Origin: Ipomoea triloba
Lineage: Eukaryota; Streptophyta; Magnoliopsida; Solanales; Convolvulaceae
NCBI RefSeq assembly: GCF_003576645.1
Contig: NC_044923.1
Location: 1,083,255 to 1,147,254 of the forward strand
DNA length: 64,000 bases
Direction: 5' to 3'
A program made the translations under genes and the position numbers. The stretch's first letter is position 1, and the number at the start of each line of letters is the position of its first letter. Positions 22,728 to 33,620 of the stretch are shown piece by piece. The notes under the pieces are model-generated. The model ran no database searches. It saw only the letters and a list, made by a program, of their open reading frames with translations, and was not told where the DNA came from.

Positions 22728-24531
22728 TTACTGCCTCCAAGTTGGAAGGACTTTAAAGGTCACCTTAAGCATAAACGAAAGGATATGAACTTGGAGGAGT
22801 TGATTCTTCGACTTCGAATTGAGGAGGACAACAAGAATAATGATGGGACTGGTCCTGTTTTTGGTGGCTCTAAGGCCAATGTTGTGGAGCACAACAAAGG
22901 TCCCAAGAATAAGGGCAAACAGAAGCTTGGTCCTAAAGGAGGTATTTCCAAGAACCAATTCCATGGAAAGTGCTTTAACTGTGGCAAAACTGGCCACAAA
23001 TCAACTAACTGCAAAGCTCCAAAGAAGAAAAACAAGAGCCCGCAGGCAAATGTCGTTGAGCAAAGCAGTCTGAAAGATGAAGAAATTAGCCTTTCGGCTA
23101 TGGTGACTGAAGTGAACCTCGTGGGCTCCAACCAACGTGAGTGGTTCATTGACACTGGTGCAACTAGGCACATTTGCTTCAACCGTGACTTGTTTTCTAC
23201 CTTTGAGACCGTGGAAGGGGAGAAGGTATGGATGGGAAATTCTGCCCAGTCTACTGTGGAGGGCATGGGTAAAGTGATTTTGAAGATGACTTCTGGAAAG
23301 GAACTGACATTGAACAATGTACTGTATGTTCCGGAGCTGCGGAAGAATTTGATTTCTGGCTCACTGTTAAACAAACATGGATTCAAGATGGTCTTCAAGT
23401 CTGACAAGGTAGTTTTGTCTAAGCAAGGAATGTTTGTTGGGAAAGGTTATGTACTTGATGGGTTGTTTAAACTCAATGNNNNNNNNNNNNNNNNNNNNNN
23501 NNNTTTGGAAGTTCATCAAATGGATGTTAAAACCGCTTTCTTAAATGGTGAATTAGATGAGGAAATCTATATGGAACAACCTGAAGGGTTTATTGTTCCA
23601 GGCCAAGAAAGTAAAGTGTGCAAATTGGTTAAGTCATTATATGGCTTGAAACAAGCACCAAAGCAATGGCATGAAAAATTTGATCATGCAATGCTAACCA
23701 ATGGGTTTAAGATAAATGAGAGTGACAAGTGTGTCTACACTAAAGAAACAATAAATGGTTTCGTAATACTCTGTTTATACGTAGATGATATACTCATTGT
23801 TGGTAGTAACGATGAAATGATAACATCTACCAAAAGCATGTTAAATTTGAAATTTGACATGAAGGATTTGGGATTAGCAGATTTAATTCTTGGAATTAAA
23901 ATTGTTAGAAGACCGAATGGTCTTATGTTGAGTCAATCTCATTATATTGATAAAATCCTTGAAAAATTCAACAAGGATGATAATCAATTGGCTAAGACGC
24001 CTTTGGATACAAATGTTCATCTATCAAAAAATCGTGGAGTGTGTATTTCTCAAGTAGAATACGCTCGGATTATTGGTAGTTTAATGTATCTAATGAGTTG
24101 TACTAGACCGGATATTGCCTATGCGGTTAGTAAACTCAGTAGATATACGAGTAATCCCGGTGATATTCATTGGAAGGCAATTGTAAGAATTATGAGATAT
24201 TTAAGGTATACTCGTAATCTAGGACTGCACTATACAAGATATCCTGCTGTACTTGAAGGGTATAGCGATGCTAATTGGATATCAGATATTAAGGACTCTA
24301 AGTCCACGAGTGGCTATGTGTTCACATTAGCCGGTGCAGCCGTTTCATGGAAATCCACGAAACAAACTGTGATAGCTAGATCTACGATGGAATCTGAGCT
24401 GATAGCCTTGGATAAATGTTGTGAAGAAGCCGAATGGCTACGCCATTTTCTTGAAGATATTCCGAGTTGGGAAAAACCTGTACCTCCAGTTTGTGTGCAT
24501 TGTGATAGTCAAGCTGCAATTGGAAGGGTAA

Positions 24532-24565
<34 letters not shown>

Positions 24566-24728
24566 ACGTCGCAGACATAATACCATTAAACAGCTTCTAA
24601 CAACAGGTGTTATCTCTATTGACTATGTAAAGTCAAAAGATAACATAGCAGATCCTCTAACCAAAGGATTAGGCAAAGAGGTTATAGAAAACTTAGCACG
24701 AGGAATGGGACTAAAGCCCTTGGAATAA
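22728..24728 (+). mobile_element. Copia-type gag-pol (element Y), interrupted
   Basis: The frame begins at the junction near 22728 ([19 protein letters not shown]), so the gag N-terminus and 5' region are missing. In order: a gag zinc knuckle [14 protein letters not shown] (about 22974); aspartic protease with [12 protein letters not shown] (23140); a 25-N gap (23479-23503) standing for lost integrase and front reverse transcriptase; reverse transcriptase with [28 protein letters not shown] and YVDDILIVG (23780); RNase H with SDANWISD and the C-terminal [14 protein letters not shown]. It stops at 24728. Gene order is that of Ty1-copia. The visible frame is open outside the N gap, so the insertion is fairly young, but as assembled it cannot make a complete polyprotein. 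Confidence 0.93.
23479..23503. other. 25-N gap inside copia pol
   Basis: Sits between the post-protease region and mid reverse transcriptase. A normal copia has well over 1 kb here, so real sequence is missing. Confidence 0.9.
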
Positions 24729-25279
24729 CCGTTTTATAGTGGATACCCAACCTAGCTGGCACCTAGGTTCAATGGGACAACTAAATTATGAAACAAAGCT
24801 TGTCACTGTGGGGGTTCAGACTCCCTATCTCACCTCGTTAAAATAGTGACTCCCGTGTGAGGCTAGCACATTGATGCTTTAATGATTCAAATTGTCGGTT
24901 GACATGAGTATGCGGGATACTCGGTAAAGAATCACCTATGTGAGAGAGAAGTGGGGCCGCTTCGAAGGAGAATTGAATGGGCTTAATTCTTTAGAAACTC
25001 TCGCAGAACCAGGAACTGTGTTCCATGGCCAAAAACGGGCACACCCATGAGAACAGAACTAAGGTTGGAAGGTTCCTGTGTAAGATATATCATCGTCTAC
25101 AAAAATGACAGAACGGTTCAAAGACATCACGTTCTACCGAACAGTCAGTAGAGTAAATATATTTTCACAAGGAATGGTTCAAAGGGTTACACCTACCTAT
25201 TCTATGCAGGAATCGATCATTGAACACATCGAGTCATTTTTTTTTTCTGTCCCGAAATCAATTTCATTCATGTGGGGAT
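24729..25279 (+). mobile_element. Copia Y 3' untranslated region and polypurine tract
   Basis: Non-coding tail after pol, ending in CATGTGGGGAT immediately before the LTR start TGTTGG at 25280. A G-rich tract at this place is the plus-strand primer of copia elements. Confidence 0.75.
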
Positions 25280-26242
25280 TGTTGGAAAATTTTGACTAAT
25301 AATATTTTTGGTACAATATTTTGGGTCAAAAATATTAATAGTGTGAATGAGATATTGATTCTACCATTTTTGTTAACCGAATAATAGTGGTTGATTAAAT
25401 AATATGGAGACATGTGCTGATGTTCCTCCATATTATATTTGTTGTGTTCCGAAAAAGTGTGATTAAATATATTGGAGACATGTGCTCATATTTATTGGTG
25501 TTGTGCTTCTCAATTCCGAAAAGTAGGATGGAGCAAGCATGATGGAGGCTTTTTTTTTTCACGCCGGTACAATCCCTAAGCCACTTCCTTTGGTTGCTCT
25601 CTTGGAAAATAAAGCCACCCACCTCTGAATGTTTTCAAGACATAGAAAAGAATCTCTAAGTCTTGATAAGAGAGTATGTCCCACTCTCTTTATCCCTTTT
25701 GTCCTATTATGCCCATTATCTTGTGTCTATATTCATAAGAGGTATTTAATACCTCTTGGCCATCCGAAAAAAAAAAAAAAAAAAGAGAATAGTACACTTC
25801 ACTTGCTTTCTCCCTCTCTGTCCGAAATATTTCATCTGTCTTTCTTCCTTTCTCATCCCAAACCAGAAAAGCAGAGTGTGAAAGCAGAAAAACAAGAGTG
25901 TTGTTTCTTCTTCTTCTTACTTCAAGTGTTCAACTTTGTTCTTGTTCGCTGAAAATAGTATAGGTTGAGTGCTCAACTATACTATTGTAATCCATTTTAT
26001 CCTGGGAGACCGACACTACAACGCTCCTAGCACCCGTGGGAGGTAGCGAATCGGTTTTAAGGAAAGTGTGGCATACACGACTTGGATTTTCTACTTTGTA
26101 TTGTTATTTTCGGATTTATTTCCTACGAATTTAACAGGGTTGTAATTGTTGTTATTGATGTACTGATTTGTTGTACTTGTATACGTCTACTTATTGTATT
26201 CTCTTCTTCTACCTTTCTGTAGTTAGTAGATATTTTCTATCA
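25280..26242 (+). repeat. 3' LTR of copia Y
   Basis: TGTTGGAAAATTTTGAC to TATTTTCTATCA, followed by GTGAT (26243-26247), the same 5-bp sequence that flanks the LTR at 18447. Differs from that copy mainly by 1-bp indels in homopolymers. A 60-bp pyrimidine-rich stretch and an A17 run lie inside. Confidence 0.85.
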
Positions 26243-26319
26243 GTGATAAACTTGTTGTGCTTGTATGCATAAGATAACTGGAAATGGTTGGCAGCCACCA
26301 CTAATTATAATTATGAATT

Positions 26320-26480
26320 TGCATAAAACTCTACTTAGACATCTTTTTCTCATTCAGGACAATCTCATCAAAGTTTTCTGGAGTTAATACCACAACACTT
26401 GAGGGGATTGCAGCAATCTTAACATTGGTTCATGCTTCTCTGTTTACATACTCAGAAATGGCATCTGCAGTTCATGCACC
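26320..26480 (-). pseudogene. PDI-like fragment, second segment (copy 2)
   Basis: Near-identical to 19509-19670, with a one-base deletion near the end (aaaaagatg instead of aaaaaggatg) that shifts frame before VEFYA. It is part of the duplicated 4.2-kb block. Confidence 0.75.
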
Positions 26481-28249
26481 TGTTAGATATAAATAATCTA
26501 ACTAAACAGAATAGTATACGAGTAACCTGACCTCGTAATAGCGGAAGCTGAATCATTGTTGATCTCCAGCCACAGTTGATGTAATGTCTCTTTAACGGTA
26601 GACCGTCAGCCATATTTGTCTCATACTTGACTCAGAACCCTAGATGGTGTACTGGTGTCTACTGAGCAGTATGAGTACCGTGAACTGTATGTGCTATATA
26701 ATGCATCCCTGTATCCCATCAATACAGATTTATATAGGCACAGAGTCTGGTTGAATACAACTACTAGTTGTTTAGTCCAACCAAACCACTTAATAAACCT
26801 AGTTAACTTGCACCACTTAATTAAGGCCCTAATATATAATATATAATATATATATTATTAGGGAAAATCTTACTATTTCCCACTTGGTGCAAGTACTAGC
26901 ACAACCCTCATCAAAGAACAAACACACGAATCATAGTGATAAGTACTCTATTTTGCAGAGTAATATCCATTATGGTCACATGCATTTCAATTCTCTAACT
27001 TAGGCCCCTCATGAACAAACCCAATGTTTATTCTCGGTATAACTTAAGAGATGTTTCTCAAAATATATTATGTGCACAACTGAAGAGAGAAACCATCCAA
27101 ATATTTGTACAAAAGAGTACACTGTATAATCTCTAAAATCCTTAAAAGCATGCCTAAATAGAGATCTCTTAATGTTAGCATAATGCTAACTGTATTCCGT
27201 GACTTCTAAACTTGAACACTACCTCTAACAGCTAAGAGCTCAGAGTTGACACGTCTGTCACTCCCACTCATTAAAATAGCCAAAAGATAGTTAAGTCACA
27301 GAATCATTCCAATAACTTAGAGAACAAACCAAAACCTCTAAGTCCATAAATTTGGAATGTTAACATACACCATAACTTCCCAAATAATCACAATATCCAC
27401 TTTAACTGAATATTTATGAGTCTTACTTTTATGTCTCGCAAAATTGTCTTGAGCCTTAAATACCAAAATGGCCCAGGATCAATTTTGAAGAAACTAAAGA
27501 CTCTTAAATGCTAAAGAATGACAGTGCACCACAAGTTAGATGATTTTGTTCTAATAAATTCATTAATATTGGTACAACATTTTCATAAATATGCTGCACA
27601 ACCAGATGTCCAATAATTTGAACTTATGAATTTATATGAACAAATTCAAGATTAATACTTGTGAAATCTTTTGGACTACTTATTGTTTGACATACAATCC
27701 AATTTGCATTGAGAAGTATGAAGACAATAGTTAAATCCATAATCTTTAGTGGAGTATCTTAATGATCTTTTTCTTAATGATCACTCCCACTGTTCTTTAG
27801 CAAAATTAATGATATACATACTCATAATTGATTTGACCAACTAATAAATGAGGATATAGTTCCCCACCATTAGTTGGGCATACTGAATAATCAATATTTG
27901 GTTCCAATAAAAGTCCAACTAAATAATGAAGATAAAATTCCCCACCATAGTTGGATATACTAAAAACAAAAAAATACACCTTCCAAAACCAAGTTTGAAT
28001 TTGGCTTAAAAGATACATTTTATTTTTGGAATCCAAAAGAAGTATATCATATCACGTAACTTACTATAGTTAGACCAAAGAACCAAGTAAACTTTCGTGG
28101 AATAATTAATAAAAGTGGCTAAATTTTGGGAAGTAACTGAATACATGTTTTGCCAATGCAAACCATGAAACTTAGAATTTATAATTGAACTAAATTTATA
28201 AATTCTAAGAAATTGTGATAAAATTATTATCTGGGTTTAGGGATTTATT

Positions 28250-29170
28250 GACATAAAACTTGCCTGTGGGCTGAAGTTTTAATTCTATTAAATCCAATTA
28301 AGAAACCCTTTATGATAATGGTTTATCTCAATTATCAAATAGTCAGAAGAATCTAGAGACATAAAACTTGCCTGTGGGCTAAAGTCTTACTCAATTAGAT
28401 CCAACTGAAAATTTTTATTTACGATGAAACAATTTATCAAATGAGTTGAAGAATCAAGTGACATAAAACTTGCCTGTGGGCTAAAGTTTTAATTCAATAA
28501 GATTCATTACAACCATTATGATAAAAATAACTTAAAAGAAATCAAGTTCCTTTTCCTTAACCCTTGTGGGCACTTCAAGAAATATGATCCCAAGTTTACA
28601 TCATAAAATTAATCTTCATGATAGAATTAGAAATTATTTACAAATAGCCATAAAGTAAATAAATTGATTTACTTCTATCATCACTGATAAAACTACTAAC
28701 TACATTCCGATACATAATTGCCTGTGGGCTAAATTATGATCGTAGTATAGTATTTCATCCTAATTAATTATACAAATATAACGAAATTGCCTGTGGGCTA
28801 AATTCCATTATATTAGATACAATTAATCACAACTTATATGTCTAAAACTTTATGTGATCAGGATAAACTGCTTAATATATAATTTTAACTGATTAAGGAT
28901 GCTGTGGCTACTCCCCAACCAAATTAAAATTATAAGATCACTAGACATTTATCAATTCCTTGCGTAATCTTTATGTGATCAAGATAAAGATATATATAAT
29001 TTAATCTGATTAAGGATGCTGTGGCTACTCCCCAACCAAATTAAAATTATAATATCATAACTTAATAATCTTTGGAAATCGAATAAGCTGTAGTTATTCT
29101 TTAAGTAACCAAGATTGAAACTTTAAGACTTCAATAAATTAAATATGCTATAGCTATTCTTTAATGAACC
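28250..29170. repeat. Spaced internal repeats of element X
   Basis: Five copies of a unit containing TTGCCTGTGGGCTRAA (about 28259, 28366, 28471, 28717, 28787) at roughly 100-bp steps. These are followed by two copies of GGATGCTGTGGCTACTCCCC (about 28895, 29012) and weaker copies with GCTRTAGYTATTCTTTAA. The same set occurs at 21460-22350 in copy 1. They lie upstream of the polypurine tract in the sense of the element. Confidence 0.75.
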
Positions 29171-29501
29171 GAAATCAAATCACATTTGCAAGGAATACTT
29201 AAAATTTTGACAGATTATACTAAATCATGATGGGAGATTCCAAATGTATATACCCCAGGAAAGTTTGTAAAACAAACCTCACTAAAGACCAACTCTTTAG
29301 ATAATATCAGTTTAAGGAGACTACTGGCCAAGATGTTCTTAAGTCATGGCCATAAAACTAGTATGCCTCCCTGATTCATATACACAAAATGTATAACTGT
29401 TTGGGGTATAAACAAAACTGTAGGGTATAATCCGAAATTTAATAGTTCACTTATGAATAAATCTTTAAAAAAAAATGGTGAACTAAATTAACGGTCCGAA
29501 T

Positions 29502-31100
29502 GTGCTGAAATTCAGGCACTACCGTAACTAAAGTTTATGCATAAGTCCAACTTAATAAGGAACTAATATAATTCCAACATAAATTTATGCATTACTGAAG
29601 GCATAATAATAAAATTGCATAATTTAAAACCAGAATATTATGCAGTGGACAAATTAATATGCATAAAATTAAGCATTAAACTCATATATTCTAAACAAAT
29701 TGCGTAACTTAATGCAATTTTAATATGAGCTTCCAAAGTATAAACTTAATATTCAAACTCTAATGAGTCCAATCCAAAAGGACCCAAATTAATGAATGTA
29801 TACTTTGAAATTTTTAAACTTTAAGCCCATGACAAAATGTCTTAATGCATCACACTTAATTTATGAGAAATAGACCGAATTTACAAATTCCAACAATATC
29901 TATTAATAAAAAAAAAAATTGTCATTTGTAAAATAAAATCTCACAAATCCAAATTGCATAATTAAACTTAATATTATGCGTTTAATGTGATTGAATGCAT
30001 AAAACTATCTGAAGAGTATGAATCAACTAGAGGATATGAATTTATACCAAATATTCATTATTCATACTAGCCAAATATGGGCAGAAAGAACTAAAATCAT
30101 AATTCGAAAACTAAATGAATTATGGTATAAATGGCAATAGTCAATTGCCTAGCAAATATGTTTTTCCAAAATTACTGAATTGATTCAAAAATCACTCTTC
30201 ATAACTCAATTAATAATATTATTATCATTAATGGCAAAATTGCAAATAATCCAAAAAGCAATAAAATAGCCATAATAATATTATTAAATGGAGACTAGAT
30301 GAGGAAAAACAATGGTTATAACCGCTAACTTTAGAGACATTTTCGGATATAATTTTGAAAACTTGATAAAATTAAGTCCGAAAAACATTAATGTCAAGAA
30401 AATGATAATATTCATAATATTTTCTTAACTGAAACATTGTCACATAAACTTAATTGGAAACAATTCCAGAGTCATAACTGAATACCATATTAATATTAAT
30501 GGTATCATTAATTAAAATATTTAATGGTAATAAACAACATTATAATCACCATCAATATTTAACAATGAAAACCAAATTATGGTAATACACCTTCTTAATG
30601 TTTCCATATTTGTAAAGATAAAATATGTGACTAGTCCAAATTAGCGGTTAACTGTAGTTGTAGCATTAATTACCAATTAATAATAAAAGATAATTAATGA
30701 CATACCTTAATAATATGTTAAATTCAACCTTAATGCATACTTTAATGAATGTATAATTCAAACAAATAATGAAATATTTGACAAATATACATAGCATGCT
30801 TGAATTTGCAAATTAATATATTATTAACACATATAACCTTAAATAAATTGCAATACTTTAGGCAATTTTAATATAACCTTAATATTAAATTAAATTTCAA
30901 ATAGCAAATTAAGACTTAATATTTGCCTCAAATTGAATGATAATTTAATAATGAATTAAGGAGGATTTAAATTGAGAGGAAGGCCAAATATGATGGGGAA
31001 AAATTGAATTAAGCCCAAAATATCATAACAGGCCCATTTTTCCTTTTTTAATATTGGATCAGGTCAGCCCAAATTAAATTATAGCCCATATCCCTCATCA
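29502..31100 (-). mobile_element. Internal AT-rich part of element X
   Basis: Very AT-rich, no ORF of note and no recognisable retroviral motif. Present only in the second copy. Confidence 0.6.
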
Positions 31101-31109
31101 TCTTCCACA

Positions 31110-31512
31110 TTAATCAACCCTAGAGCAGCGCAGCAGCCTGGACTCCCTGGAGGTCGACGACGTTGAGAGAGGCAGCGGCGAACTGAAGCAACAGGCCACG
31201 GCGTCGCCGGAAAAAGGAGAGGGCAGTGGCGTCGTCACCGGGACAGCCCAGCTCTGCCATCGCCGTCTGACCTCCACGCAACACCAACACCAGTCGCCGT
31301 CCACCCGCCTCTACCGCGTCGCGAACCAGTCCGGCGAAGATCTGCAGAACACGACGTTCCTTAAGGTCGTGCCTTCGCCGCCGTCCTACGCCGCAAAGCC
31401 TCGTCTCCCCTTCGTCGTCAGTGATCGCCGGCAAGTCTCGTGATGGTGGCTCCCGGAAAAACGCACCGACAGCTCGCCAAAACCAGTCATAAACTCGCCA
31501 AAATCCGGCCAA
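31110..31512 (-). other. GC-rich island with 130-codon ORF in element X
   Basis: A 400-bp GC-rich stretch inside AT-rich DNA, about 325 bp downstream of the 5' LTR on the minus strand. It is open for 130 codons (Arg/Ala-rich, starting MAGFWRVYDWFW). No domain is recognised. It could be a captured host segment or an element leader; coding is uncertain. Confidence 0.35.
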
Positions 31513-32304
31513 AATAAACCGACGTCACGGGATAATTAGATAATTATTGTGTGCTTAATGTTGAATTGATTTTCATAATTCAAAAACAACCACAATTAAT
31601 TCTACCGTATAAGAATCAATTACAAATAATTCATCTAAATTTCAAAATATACATAATAGTTTGCTTATTTATATCAAAAACAAATAGATATATTCTGTAT
31701 GCATACCTTGAAGAAATTAAAACGGATGTAATTGAAATCAAAATATATACAAAACTTGATGTATATGAAAAACTTAATGTTGATTTTAGGCATAACAACC
31801 AACGGGGCAGAGATTATAAAGGCTCTGATACCAAATGTTAGATATAAATAATCTAACTAAACAGAATAGTATACGAGTAACCTGACCTCGTAATAGCGGA
31901 AGCTGAATCATTGTTGATCTCCAGCCACAGTTGATGTAATGTCTCTGACCTCGTAATAGCGGAAGCTGAATCATTGTTGATCTCCAGCCACAGTTGATGT
32001 AATGTCTCTTTAACGGTAGACCGTCAGCCATATTTGTCTCATACTTGACTCAGAACCCTAGATGGTGTACTGGTATCTCCTGAGCAGTATGAGTACCGTG
32101 AACTGTATGTGCTATATAATGCCTATCCTGTATCCCATCAATACAGATTTATATAGGCACAGAGTCTGGTTGAATACAACTACTAGTTGTTTAGTCCAAC
32201 CAAACCACTTAATAAACCTAGTTAACTTGCACCACTTAATTAAGGCCCTAATATATAATATATAATATATATATTATTAGGGAAAATCTTACATTGGCCC
32301 TAAT

Positions 32305-32691
32305 ATATTACATACTCAGAAATGGCATCTGCAGTTCATGCACCTTCATATTTTTTTTGGGCTCCAAAGACCCTTTAGGAAACCATTGGATGGTTGGGTA
32401 CCCAGAAACTCCATATTTGCTGCAAAGGCTCTTGTGTTCATCGCAGTCCACCTTTCCAATGAGAACAGATTTTGCCTTCTTGAAACTTGCAGTAAGCTTT
32501 ACATACTCGGGAGCAAGCTTTTCACAGTGACCACACCAAGGGGCGTAGAATTCGACGAGAATGTCTCGATCTTGGCCGACTTCCTTCTCGAAGTTGTCTT
32601 GGGTTAGAACGACGACGTCGTCGGCGAAGGCTGTCGAGAAGAAGAACAACGCTGCGATTGCTAAAGTTGTATATATCCGTGGAATCGACAT
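32305..32691 (-). pseudogene. PDI-like 2 fragment: signal peptide and first thioredoxin domain
   Basis: Starts [18 protein letters not shown] with a cleavable-looking signal peptide (STAFADD). A thioredoxin domain with active site WCGHC ([17 protein letters not shown]) follows, then [17 protein letters not shown]. An A8 run shifts frame right after SLEP, where the family would continue into an EGARTADAI-like stretch, and the LTR element X breaks the sequence at about 32305. The parent protein would catalyse disulfide exchange in the ER. The absence of introns through this part and the flanking TIR point to a captured, dead fragment rather than the functional gene. Confidence 0.85.
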
Positions 32692-32835
32692 TTTTTCAGA
32701 GTTTTGAGAAAAACAGGTGTAGTTTAATTCACAGCCTTTACATATTAATCATTGTATTGTTGCAGGGAAGGAGGATTTTCCTTAAGTAAGATGGAAGCAA
32801 ACTCCTTGAATCAACTTAATGAACGAATGACTCGT

Positions 32836-33006
32836 GAAGAAGAAGCTCAGTGGAGGAAATGACCAATTTAGCCCTTCACTAACGTCCATCTAACGCTTGG
32901 TTAACGAAAGGACTAATGGTTGAACAATTTTGATAGTTGAGGGTTTAATTCGTCCAAATTAAAAGACGAGGACTAAATTTGGAAAATCACAATAGTCAAA
33001 GGACTA
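32836..33006 (-). repeat. Right TIR of Pack-MULE
   Basis: Inverted copy of 17535-17711. The short stretch 32692-32835 between it and the PDI ATG looks like the captured PDI 5' leader. Confidence 0.75.
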
Positions 33007-33114
33007 GTATTTTTACCCGTGCGATGCACGAAATAGATTTGTTATAATATATTAAGAATATTTGGATTGATATATAATTATATAAATTATAACATCAAAT
33101 ATTATATAGTGCAA

Positions 33115-33115
<1 letters not shown>
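33004..33115 (-). mobile_element. Helitron-like 3' terminus
   Basis: On the minus strand: CGTGCATCGCACGGG hairpin, about 10 bp, then CTAG with T following (33007-33004). Plant Helitrons end in a short hairpin plus CTRR next to T. The next 100 bp match 40954-41065. No 5' end is found; an (AT)n tract starts at 33144. Confidence 0.55.

Positions 33116-33143
<28 letters not shown>

Positions 33144-33192
<49 letters not shown>
33144..33192. repeat. (AT)n microsatellite
   Basis: Preceded by (AAAT)n. Pure AT dinucleotides. Confidence 0.95.
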
Positions 33193-33196
<4 letters not shown>

Positions 33197-33359
33197 TAAA
33201 ACTAAGAATTAATTTCAGTTTCGGTTATAGTCACTTATAGATTTATAGATGATAGTTTACTTTTAATCTTTATTTTTTAAAAGATCACCTTTGATCATAA
33301 TATTATTATGGTATGACCATTTTTGTTACCCGTCAATAAAATCGTCGAAATAGGTTGAT

Positions 33360-33480
33360 CCGTTATAACGGATGTTGCATGGAGATTGTGAAGATAGTTG
33401 ACTTTGGAGATATAACGGATGGTCAAAAAATGTTATAAAGAAGAAAACAAAAAAGATAAGGTCAAAAAAGTATTATGCTT
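33360..33480 (+). other. CLASSY upstream-region fragment (flipped)
   Basis: ATGTTGCATGGAGATTGTGAAG and GACTTTGGAGATATAACGG match, in opposite orientation, the sequence upstream of the CLASSY gene at 62385-62460, and directly that at 45303-45362. Confidence 0.65.
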
Positions 33481-33552
33481 GTAATTCACACATTTTTTTA
33501 TTCTCTAGTCTCTTCCTTGTAAGGTTGGGTGGGTAATGTTTTATATGCATAC

Positions 33553-33566
<14 letters not shown>

Positions 33567-33617
<51 letters not shown>
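33567..33617. repeat. (AT)n microsatellite
   Basis: Follows (ATAC)n at 33546-33566. Borders duplicated unit 1. Confidence 0.95.

Positions 33618-33620
<3 letters not shown>

Larger units (their letters stand above)
26481..32293 (-). mobile_element. LARD-type LTR retroelement X, complete
   Basis: On the minus strand: 5' LTR 32293-31836 (TGTAAGATTTTCCC to ATCTAACA), primer-binding site TGGTATCAGAGCC two bases further (31833-31818), complementary to initiator Met tRNA, about 5 kb of internal sequence, a purine-rich tract, and 3' LTR 26873-26481. The internal region lacks gag or pol, so this is a large non-autonomous derivative that would depend on another element. The 5' LTR carries a tandem copy of about 63 bp (31886-31948 and 31949-32006) absent from the other LTRs. 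A clean 5-bp TSD is not visible; instead about 36 bp of PDI sequence (ACATACTCAGAAATGG...) is present on both sides. Confidence 0.8.
17535..33006. mobile_element. Pack-MULE-like element (TIR pair) with nested retrotransposons
   Basis: Left terminal repeat 17535-17711 and right terminal repeat 32836-33006 are inverted copies: TAGTCCTYTGACTATTGTG at the ends, then TTTTAATTTGGACGAATTAAACCC, CGTTAACCAAGCGTTAGATG (split here for length) and CTCCACTGAGCTTCTTCTTC at the inner side. Identity is roughly 90%. Without the nested retroelements the interior holds only fragments of a 4CL-like gene and a PDI-like gene, both on the minus strand, and totals about 1.85 kb. Long TIRs plus captured gene pieces are the hallmark of Pack-MULEs. 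No matching 9-bp TSD was found; the right end abuts a Helitron-like terminus (33004), which may have removed it. Confidence 0.65.

Noticed and set aside
32062..32265. 67-codon ORF repeated at 19834 and 32062
   Set aside because: It recurs because it lies in the LTR of element X; no retroelement LTR encodes such a protein and the third copy is frameshifted.
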